This document shows positions 8,837 through 15,785 of a DNA stretch of 64,000 nt, piece by piece. Each line of letters begins with the position of its first letter. The first letter of the stretch is position 1. The stretch comes from Palsa-1392 sp963819975 (GTDB lineage: Bacteria; Verrucomicrobiota; Verrucomicrobiia; Chthoniobacterales; UBA10450): positions 310,001 through 374,000 of the forward strand of contig CAWFYE010000004.1 in assembly GCA_963819975.1 (NCBI GenBank). Reading direction: 5' to 3'. A program made the position numbers and the translations under genes. Below the pieces are notes generated by a model that was given only the letters and a program-made list of their open reading frames with translations, searched no databases and was not told where the DNA came from.

Positions 8837-10407
8837 AGACGCTCGTCCTGATCGATAGCGATGCTCTTTCCCGGGCGCTCCTTTCGCAATGTCTTTCTGG
8901 CCAGGGCTGGCGCGTCTTCGAGGCGGAAGATGGCGAAGCCGGACTCGAACTAATTGAGAAGAACCGCCCCGCCGCGGTCATCTGCGATCTGCGCACGCCG
9001 AAGCGCAACGGCTTCAAGGTTTGCCGGCTGATTCGCGAACAGGCTCCCCTGAAATCGACCCACGTGCTGCTCACCGGCGTGAGCCGTTTCGCAAACGATC
9101 GCGACACCGCTCTCGCCTCGGGCGCGGACGACTACCTCGTCAAGCCGATCGTCCCCGCGGAACTGCTCGCGTCGCTCGACCATTGCGAGGACGACGCCTC
9201 TTCGGAAAGCGAGCCAGCGCCGGTTGTAGCGGGCCCGACGCTGATCCGTTTCTGGGGCGTACGCGGGTCGATTCCGACGCCCGGCATCCAGACCGCAGTG
9301 TTTGGCGGCAACACCTCCTGCGTTGAAGTGCGAGTGGGCGACCAGGTCATCATCCTCGACGCCGGTTCTGGCATACGCGCTCTCGGCCAGGCGCTGATGC
9401 GCGAGTTCCGCGAAAAACCGCTCAACATCACGATGCTCGTGACTCACACCCACTGGGATCATATCCAGGGCTTTCCGTTTTTCATGCCCGCCTACAATCC
9501 GAAGGTCAATGTGCGGATTGTCGGTTACGAAGGCGCCGTCCACGGTTTGCGTGGCGCGCTTTTCGAGCAAATGCAGAGCGCTTTTTTTCCAGTCGGCCTG
9601 AACCAGATGGCGAGCCACGTCACCTTTGAAGAACTGGGCGAGATGGAGTGCAAAATCGGCGCGGTCGGGGTGCGAACAATCTTTGCCAATCATCCCGGCA
9701 TTTGTCTGGGTTACCGGTTGGTCACACCGAGGGGCGACATCGTCTACATGCCCGATCACGAAGCTTATGAACGATATGAGATTGAGCGGCAAAAACTCGC
9801 CGGCGAAACGTCGCCACCGAGTCTCGACCATGCCCGGCTCCAGGATGAAAAGGTCGTCGAATTCATCCGCGGAGCGGACGTCGTGATCGGCGATACGCAA
9901 TATGACGAAGCGGAATATCCGAAGCGGCTCGGCTGGGGCCATACCTGCGCCGACGACGCGGTTGAGCTCGCGATGCGCGCCGGCGTGAAGCACCTTTTCT
10001 TGTTTCATCACGATCCCGATCATCAGGACGACAAGATGCTGGCGATGATCACACGCGCCGAGGAACGGGTGGCCGCGGTTGGCTCGCCGATGATCGTAAG
10101 TGCAGCCCGTGAAGGCGCGGAGATCGTCACTCTAGCCAAAGCTCCGCGGATGTTCAGACGAAGTGGCCATTTACACTCTCCGTTGGAATCGGCTACCTGG
10201 CCACGCTCTCGACCCCGGCCTAGGTTGGCTTCCCCTCGACGCGGCCGCTTTCGATGGCTTCAGTTGCATGGCTTCCTTGACCGGAGTTGTGGTCCGAGAT
10301 CGCCCGAGGTCCGCACGAATTGTCTTGTAGGAACTGGCGCCGTTTGGCAAAAATTCTTTTGCCTGACCGCCGTGGAAAAATGCCATGAAATCTCGCCTCT
10401 TTTGTAA
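8833..10407 (+). CDS. Response-regulator receiver fused to a metallo-beta-lactamase-fold hydrolase
   Basis: A 524-residue protein. Residues 1-120 are a receiver domain with acidic D8/D10, phosphoacceptor D52 (VICDLRTP), T81 and K104 (VKPI). From about residue 136 (IRFWGVRGSIPTPG) comes a metallo-beta-lactamase-fold hydrolase with HTHWDH (about 205-210), a PDHEAY segment, GDTQYD and HHDPDH, all consistent with a two-metal phosphodiesterase related to the cyclic-nucleotide and PhnP-type enzymes. The natural end is expected near REGAEIVTLA (about 436). The remaining 90 or so residues are Arg/Pro/Ser-rich, resemble translated non-coding DNA and overlap the next gene, so a recently lost stop is possible. 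The start is set by an ATGA overlap with the kinase-like gene. Confidence 0.85.
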   Translation: MKTLVLIDSDALSRALLSQCLSGQGWRVFEAEDGEAGLELIEKNRPAAVICDLRTPKRNGFKVCRLIREQAPLKSTHVLLTGVSRFANDRDTALASGADDYLVKPIVPAELLASLDHCEDDASSESEPAPVVAGPTLIRFWGVRGSIPTPGIQTAVFGGNTSCVEVRVGDQVIILDAGSGIRALGQALMREFREKPLNITMLVTHTHWDHIQGFPFFMPAYNPKVNVRIVGYEGAVHGLRGALFEQMQSAFFPVGLNQMASHVTFEELGEMECKIGAVGVRTIFANHPGICLGYRLVTPRGDIVYMPDHEAYERYEIERQKLAGETSPPSLDHARLQDEKVVEFIRGADVVIGDTQYDEAEYPKRLGWGHTCADDAVELAMRAGVKHLFLFHHDPDHQDDKMLAMITRAEERVAAVGSPMIVSAAREGAEIVTLAKAPRMFRRSGHLHSPLESATWPRSRPRPRLASPRRGRFRWLQLHGFLDRSCGPRSPEVRTNCLVGTGAVWQKFFCLTAVEKCHEISPLL

Positions 10408-11707
10408 AGTCGTATCTACCCTTTTCACCCTTGGCCTGGTCGATCCCTCGCTTTGCGCCCAGGAACTTCTCCGAGAAATTGTTTCGCCGACGGGAGTCCA
10501 AAATGGCCGCTTCGGCATCGCCGTCTCCAGCATGCCCGATGTCGATGGCGACGGCGTTAACGACGCGGTGATCGGCGCGACCGGAGAATCTGGCTTCGGC
10601 GGCAGGGCGCACGTTTTTAGCGGGGCTACGGGTGTGCCACTTTATTTTGTAAACGGGACCGTTGGGGGCAGCAGCCTTCTGGGGTTGCCTTCCGTCGGCA
10701 CGCCTGATCTCGACGGTGACGGCCGCGGCGACTTTCTCGTGAGCGAGCAGATCGGGCTGCTCGAACAGGTTCGCGTTCATAGCGGAGCGGACGGCTCCCT
10801 TCTCTACAGCCTCACCTCGCCAGTGGAGACATCGGGCGGCTTCGGAGAGGCAATGGCCGGACTGGGAGATCTGAATGGAGATGGCGCGAGTGAAGTTCTC
10901 ATCGGCGCCGAGCGGGACAACGTCGGACGGGGAGCCGACGCGGGACGAGCTTATGTCTACAGCGGCGCCAGCGGCACCTTGCTTTACTCCCTCGTCTCAC
11001 CGAACAAGACCAAGGCCGGCCATTTCGGCAGCGCAGTTGCACGCGTCCCCGATGTAAACGGCGACGGCATGGATGACATCCTGGTGGGGGCTGCGATGGA
11101 GAGCACGCAACGTCACGGTTCCGGGCGGGCCTATCTCTTTAGCGGACGCAATGGCGCACTCCTGCGCGAATTTGATCCACCCGCTCCCAAGAAATTCGGT
11201 CGTTTCGGCGTGGCAGTGGCGGGATTGGGCGATCTGGACGGTGACGGCTCTGGCGACGTCGCGGTCGGAGCGCCATTCGAGGATACTCCGGCGGGCGTAG
11301 ACGCTGGCCGGGCTTACGTTTTCTCCGGCGCAACGGGCATACTCCTTCATGTCTTCGAATCGCCTAACGGCGAGCTCAACGGAGACTTTGGCGTCAGCGT
11401 CGCACGCGTTCCCGACCTCGATGACGATGGAGCCGACGATCTTATCCTCGGAGCCGACCGAGAAGATCCTGGCTCGAGCCCCAATGATGCCGGAAGGGCC
11501 TACGTCTATAGCGGGGCAAGCGGCGTGCTACTCATGACTTTGGCTTCGCCCAACGAGAGGTCTGGTGGCTTTTTCGGATTCGCGGTCTCGGGAATGGAGG
11601 ATATCAATGGCGATAGCCGCGGCGACCTGCTGGTCGGAGCCTTCTTCGATGGCGCTGACAGTGCCGGGCGCGCCTACATTTTCTCCGGCGACAGCGCAGC
11701 GCGCTGA
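10385..11707 (+). CDS. Secreted FG-GAP (integrin-alpha-like) repeat protein
   Basis: A 440-residue exported protein. A signal peptide (KSRLFCKVVSTLFTLGLV, cut near SLCAQ) is followed by about six to seven FG-GAP repeats of roughly 60 residues. Each has a calcium-binding DxDGDGxxD loop (DVDGDGVND, DLDGDGRGD, DLNGDGASE, DVNGDGMDD, DLDGDGSGD, DLDDDGADD, DINGDSRGD) and a GRAYVYSGASG-type strand. The array should form a seven-bladed beta-propeller like integrin alpha heads. The start lies inside the C-terminal extension of the preceding gene, on the same strand. The binding partner is unknown; the fold suggests surface adhesion or carbohydrate/protein binding. Confidence 0.88.
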   Translation: MKSRLFCKVVSTLFTLGLVDPSLCAQELLREIVSPTGVQNGRFGIAVSSMPDVDGDGVNDAVIGATGESGFGGRAHVFSGATGVPLYFVNGTVGGSSLLGLPSVGTPDLDGDGRGDFLVSEQIGLLEQVRVHSGADGSLLYSLTSPVETSGGFGEAMAGLGDLNGDGASEVLIGAERDNVGRGADAGRAYVYSGASGTLLYSLVSPNKTKAGHFGSAVARVPDVNGDGMDDILVGAAMESTQRHGSGRAYLFSGRNGALLREFDPPAPKKFGRFGVAVAGLGDLDGDGSGDVAVGAPFEDTPAGVDAGRAYVFSGATGILLHVFESPNGELNGDFGVSVARVPDLDDDGADDLILGADREDPGSSPNDAGRAYVYSGASGVLLMTLASPNERSGGFFGFAVSGMEDINGDSRGDLLVGAFFDGADSAGRAYIFSGDSAAR

Positions 11708-11732
11708 AAAAGGCGGTTCTACGCGGCCGCCA

Positions 11733-12338
11733 TTAGACCTTCGTCCGTCCGGCGAGAGCCCGATACAGCGTCAACTCATCGGCCGATTCCAAACCGCCGC
11801 CAGCGGGCAGACCGTGCGCGATGCGGGTCAGATTAACGGGAAATTTTTTCAACAGCTCGACGAGATAGTTCGTCGTTGCCTCCCCTTCCACGTCCGCCGC
11901 GAGGGCGAAAATAATCTCGTTAGGCGATTCCTTTTCTACCCGCTCAATTAAGGCCGCGATCCGCAGATCTTCCGGCGCGATCCGGTCGAGAGGGGAGATG
12001 CGCCCGCCTAACGAATGATAGCGGCCCCGGAAAGCGCTCGTCTTTTCGAGCGGGAGAATGTCGGTCGGCTGTTCGACGACGCAAAGCAATTCGCCGGCGC
12101 GCGACTCGTCGGCACAGATTTCACAGATCTCTGCGGTCGCGAAAAAGCCGCACTGTACACAGGGATGAACCGCGGCCCGCGTCTCGCCGATGGCACGAGC
12201 GATCGCTTCCGGCTGGTGCTCGCGCGCTTGCACCATCCAGAGCGCGATCCGCTCCGCGGAGCGCGGACCGACCCCAGGCATCTGGCGTAGTTGCGCGATC
12301 AGATCGCGCAACGCGACCGGGTATTCGGTCCGTTTCAA
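11733..12338 (-). CDS. recR: Recombination mediator RecR
   Basis: A 201-residue protein, the same length as E. coli RecR. It acts with RecF/RecO to load RecA on gapped DNA. It shows an N-terminal helix-hairpin-helix (MPGVGPRSAERIALW), a C4 zinc motif (CVQCGFF...CEIC) and a Toprim domain (LCVVEQPTDILPLEKT; YHSLGGRISPLDRI). The start is inferred to be TTG at 12338. It gives the family length and the usual start K-R-T-E-Y, and it overlaps the upstream cyclase stop as TTGA, implying coupled translation. An in-frame upstream extension exists but falls inside the cyclase gene. Two copies of the octamer lie within the gene. recF is found separately at 47.5 kb. Confidence 0.95.
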   Translation of the reverse strand: MKRTEYPVALRDLIAQLRQMPGVGPRSAERIALWMVQAREHQPEAIARAIGETRAAVHPCVQCGFFATAEICEICADESRAGELLCVVEQPTDILPLEKTSAFRGRYHSLGGRISPLDRIAPEDLRIAALIERVEKESPNEIIFALAADVEGEATTNYLVELLKKFPVNLTRIAHGLPAGGGLESADELTLYRALAGRTKV

Positions 12339-13597
12339 AGCGGGGCGAGCGGTTCGGGAACCGGCGCGGGCTCGGTCGCCATTTTCGGGCAGAGCGGCTC
12401 GAGCCGCCGCAGGTACCACTGCAGCGGACGGTCGGGCGCGCCGTTCTCGGTCCGGGCCCGGTTGAATTCCGCCCAGGCCTCATTCCAGCGACGCGCGCGA
12501 AAGTAAACAATCCCGGTCCAGAAACGGTCGCGTCGCGCGATTTCTTCCGCGGTCGCCTTTTCCACGAGCGAGAGCAACTCGTAAACTTCGAGGCGATCGT
12601 GCTGCTCAGCGCTGCGCAGGAAATCGATTGGACGGGCCACGATTTCCTTCCCGGCGGCGCAGTAGGTGCGCGGGCCAAGAAGAATTTCCGAGCCGTAAAT
12701 TTGATTGGCCCGGGCCAATCGTCGCGCCACTTCGAACGGCTCGCCGGCGATGATGAAATCGCCGCGCGCTGCATCCCCCGGGAGCGAGGCAACCACCGTC
12801 CCGGAACTGATTCCGATCCGGAGATCGACTTTGCCTAACGAATCCGGCTTGGCCGTCGCTGCGGCGCGAAATTCATCCCGGAAAGCGAGCGCGGCCCGGG
12901 CCGCCTCGGCCGCGTGGTTCGGACTTGTGTTCGGAAACCCGAAGAGGACGCGAATGCCTTCGCCATCGGCCGCCTGCAGGTAGCCGCCTTCGCGCAGGAA
13001 GGATTTGCGCGCGCAGTTGATGAACTCCGCGGTTAACTGCGCGCAAGTGGCCGCCGGGAGATCGTCGATCAGTTCGGCTTCATTGGCGATCTCGCAAAAA
13101 ACGGAACTGGCCTCGCGCGCACTTGGCTCGGCCAAAGCGAGCGGGTCGTTTTCCGACAGGCGATCGACACCCGGCTGGCCCAGCCGGCCGGTCAGAGCGC
13201 GTGCAGCGGACCGGCGCCGACGGCCGGCCCCGGTCGCGTTCAGACCGAGCGCGAGGAAGGCGGCGATGCTCGTGGCGCAGATCACCGGGAGCGGCGGAAA
13301 GGAAATATTCAGGGAGTTCAGCACCCAGGCGGCAGCGATTAGTTCAATCAGCAGCAAAACGAAAAGCCCGGCCTGGCGCCCGAGTCCCACGACCTGCGAG
13401 AGCGTCCAGGCAACAGCAAAGCTGAGCAGAATGAGAACAGCAAAATAACTGAAACCGGCGCTATCGTTAGGCGGAATAAGATGCTTCTGGGCCAAAGCAG
13501 CGGCAGGGCGGACGAGCAACCCGCTCATTTGGAGGCCGAGACCGAGCGCAGTCGCGACCGCGCCGATCCAGAATGTTCCGAGGAGCGCGCGCTTCAT
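12335..13597 (-). CDS. Membrane protein with a degenerate class III nucleotide cyclase domain
   Basis: A 420-residue protein with three to four N-terminal hydrophobic segments (about 8-30, 48-68, 75-95, 100-120), then a class III adenylate/guanylate cyclase homology domain (about 160-330) and a C-terminal helical, TPR-like tail (WTGIVYFRARRWNEAWAEF). The two metal-binding aspartates of active cyclases appear to be Glu: FCEI (E169) and GEGIRVLFG (E213). The transition-state Asn of the VN-x-A-x-R motif is replaced by Glu289, although the Arg remains. It may therefore be an inactive sensor domain or use an altered chemistry. The start codon overlaps the clpX-like stop (ATGA) and the end overlaps recR (TTGA). 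Confidence 0.82.
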   Translation of the reverse strand: MKRALLGTFWIGAVATALGLGLQMSGLLVRPAAALAQKHLIPPNDSAGFSYFAVLILLSFAVAWTLSQVVGLGRQAGLFVLLLIELIAAAWVLNSLNISFPPLPVICATSIAAFLALGLNATGAGRRRRSAARALTGRLGQPGVDRLSENDPLALAEPSAREASSVFCEIANEAELIDDLPAATCAQLTAEFINCARKSFLREGGYLQAADGEGIRVLFGFPNTSPNHAAEAARAALAFRDEFRAAATAKPDSLGKVDLRIGISSGTVVASLPGDAARGDFIIAGEPFEVARRLARANQIYGSEILLGPRTYCAAGKEIVARPIDFLRSAEQHDRLEVYELLSLVEKATAEEIARRDRFWTGIVYFRARRWNEAWAEFNRARTENGAPDRPLQWYLRRLEPLCPKMATEPAPVPEPLAPL

Positions 13598-15207
13598 TCC
13601 GCCGGGCGATCGCCGCCCGGGCCGTAGGACTGGAGGACTAGTTCGCTCAGAAATTTATCCGGCGCATCAATCGCGGCCTGGTCGAGGACGAACTTTTTCT
13701 TGCCCGTGTTTTTTTTGATCAGGCTGAGACCAAACTGAAAATCCTTGAAGAGATGCGAGCAGAGATCGTTCATCTTCATTCGCTCGGCAGCCGCGCGCTC
13801 GACCAACCGGTTGAGCGCGGAGTCGTCAAACTCGAACTCGACGCCGTGTTCGCCCGAGAACTGATCGGCAAACTTTACTGCATCCTGCCGAAGCGTTTCC
13901 TTCTCGTGCTGCTCGCCTTCCGCCATCAGACGCTCCAAGACACGCCGCGGCTCGCGGACGAGTTCTTCGGTAACGCGCAACTGCGTGAGACCGGAGCCGG
14001 CGAGGTAGTATTTGTAATCGCGGAACAGTTTCTCCCAAACGGTCAGCAACCCCCGGGCGCCGGTTTTCTCCTGGGCCGCGGCGCTCGCCATGAGGAGAAG
14101 TGCTTCATCCTCGAAGCTGATCTCGATCCCATAAGCGCGGAAAGCACGTTCGTACTGCCGCAGGATGCTCCCCTCGGAGTATTTCATGATTTTGTAGAGA
14201 TCATCCGCGCTCAGTTCCTCGCAAACGACCCGCACCGGGAGACGACCAATGAACTCCGGCTCGAAACCGTATTCGACGAAATCCTGCGTCCCGACGTGCT
14301 GGAAAATTTCGTTGTCGAGCACTTTAACCGGCTCGGCCTTAAAGCCGATCTGGCCTTGGGCGAGGCGCTTCGAGACCTGCGTCTTCAAGCGCTCGAAGGC
14401 GCCACTAACGACAAACAAAATGTGACGCGTGCTGATCGTTTCGCGTTTCGTCTTGCCGCGTTTCTGGAATTCAAACGCCGCCTGGAGCTGCGCCTGGAGA
14501 TCGTTCGCGCTCCGAAGCGGGACCTCGGTTTCCTCCATCAACTTGAGAAGCGTCGTTTGCACGCCGCGGCCGCTGACGTCGCGTCCGTGCATGTTGGCGG
14601 CTGCCGCCAGCTTGTCGACTTCGTCGATGTAGATGATGCCGAACTGCGCGAGAGCGACGTCGCTATCTGCTTTCTGGACGAGTTCCCGAACCAGATCCTC
14701 GACATCGCCGCCGACGTAACCGGTCTCGCTGAACTTGGTCGCGTCGGCTTTGACGAACGGCACTTTAATAAGATCCGCGATATGCTTGATGAGGTAGGTT
14801 TTTCCCACCCCGGTCGGTCCAACGAGGATGACGTTTTGTTTCGCATACTCGGTCTCCTCGGCGCGGGCGGCGTCTTCGCTCTCGAGCTGGCGAATGTAAT
14901 TGACGTGGTTGTAATGGTCGCAGACGGCGATCGAGAGGACTTTTTTCGCTTCGTCCTGCTTGATCACGAAACGATCGAGATGGGCCTTGATGTCGCGCGG
15001 CAGAAAATCGAAAACGAAATGTTCGCCGCTTTGCTCGACCGGCTTTTCGTCGTCACCTTCTTCGGCGCGCTCAGGCTGGGCAAAGCTCGCGAATGAGACT
15101 TTGTCGCCGAAGTTCGATTTCATGAACTCGGAGAGCTTATTCTGCAGTTCTTCAGGTGTTGGGAATGGCGGGTTTTGATTCAATGGACCAAAACGTAACA
15201 TCCCCAT
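13594..15207 (-). CDS. ClpX-like AAA+ unfoldase without zinc finger
   Basis: A 537-residue ATPase of the ClpX/HslU group. It lacks the N-terminal ClpX zinc-binding domain. Motifs are Walker A GPTGVGKT, the pore loop GYVGGDVED, Walker B IIYIDEVDK and sensor 2 in GARGLLTVWEKL. The C-terminal 90 residues after the AAA+ small domain form an extra region ending in a Lys-rich helix. The ClpP-binding IGF loop is not obvious, although AQGQIGFKAE contains IGF in about the right place. The ATG at 15207 (MGMLRFGPLNQ) is chosen; a second ATG lies at 15201, and upstream residues look non-coding. It starts a three-gene operon with the cyclase-like gene and recR. No clpP is visible in the window. Confidence 0.85.
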   Translation of the reverse strand: MGMLRFGPLNQNPPFPTPEELQNKLSEFMKSNFGDKVSFASFAQPERAEEGDDEKPVEQSGEHFVFDFLPRDIKAHLDRFVIKQDEAKKVLSIAVCDHYNHVNYIRQLESEDAARAEETEYAKQNVILVGPTGVGKTYLIKHIADLIKVPFVKADATKFSETGYVGGDVEDLVRELVQKADSDVALAQFGIIYIDEVDKLAAAANMHGRDVSGRGVQTTLLKLMEETEVPLRSANDLQAQLQAAFEFQKRGKTKRETISTRHILFVVSGAFERLKTQVSKRLAQGQIGFKAEPVKVLDNEIFQHVGTQDFVEYGFEPEFIGRLPVRVVCEELSADDLYKIMKYSEGSILRQYERAFRAYGIEISFEDEALLLMASAAAQEKTGARGLLTVWEKLFRDYKYYLAGSGLTQLRVTEELVREPRRVLERLMAEGEQHEKETLRQDAVKFADQFSGEHGVEFEFDDSALNRLVERAAAERMKMNDLCSHLFKDFQFGLSLIKKNTGKKKFVLDQAAIDAPDKFLSELVLQSYGPGGDRPAE

Positions 15208-15377
15208 CCGGCATGTAAAATTCCGGGCCTGCGCCAGCTGCTTCATGCTCCGCCGTTTCATCGATTGAAGCGTGCTCCACCTTGCATTTGGGCTGCAACT
15301 GTGCTCAGTGGAATGCTCGCTTTGGCAGATCGGGCGCCCGCAATGCGCTCCCCTGCCATGCAACCATTTATTCCATC

Positions 15378-15707
15378 ATGCTTTTGATTTTTCTCGCTCA
15401 AGCTCAAACGGCCGCTCCCGCAGGCGCGGGCCCAAATCCGCTCGCTTCGTTCATCCCCATCATTCTGATTTTTGTTATTATGTATTTTGTTCTCTTCCGC
15501 CCCCAGATGCGGCGGCAAAAGGAACAACAGCGTCTCGTCTCGGCCCTCAAAACCGGCGACCGCGTCGTGACGGCAGCGGGGATTCACGGGATGATCACCA
15601 ACGTCAAGGACACCACCGTTACGTTAAAGGTGGCCGACAATGTGAAGATCGAGATGGAGAAATCCGCCGTCAGCACCGTCCTGAAACCGGACGCAGCCCG
15701 GAGCTAA
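15378..15707 (+). CDS. yajC: Sec translocase accessory subunit YajC
   Basis: A 109-residue inner-membrane protein with one membrane helix (FIPIILIFVIMYFVLFRPQ, about 23-42) followed by the conserved RPQMRRQKEQ and then GDRVVTAAGIHGMI and KDTTVTLKVADNVKIEM, the typical YajC cytosolic domain. It binds SecDF in the holotranslocon. The ATG at 15378 begins MLLIFLAQ. The divergent clpX-like gene lies 170 bases upstream, so the shared intergenic region should hold both promoters. secDF follows after 78 bases. Confidence 0.93.
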   Translation: MLLIFLAQAQTAAPAGAGPNPLASFIPIILIFVIMYFVLFRPQMRRQKEQQRLVSALKTGDRVVTAAGIHGMITNVKDTTVTLKVADNVKIEMEKSAVSTVLKPDAARS

Positions 15708-15785
15708 TCGTTCTGCGATGAATTCCGATCAACCGCCGCGCGCCGCGCAAACCGCAGCCACAACCTTCGATCCATTTAGCGAGCT

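Noticed and set aside
13753..15096. 447-codon plus-strand open frame antisense to the ClpX-like gene
   Set aside because: It is the complement of a clearly conserved AAA+ gene; its translation has no recognisable domain. Long antisense frames are expected in GC-rich coding DNA.
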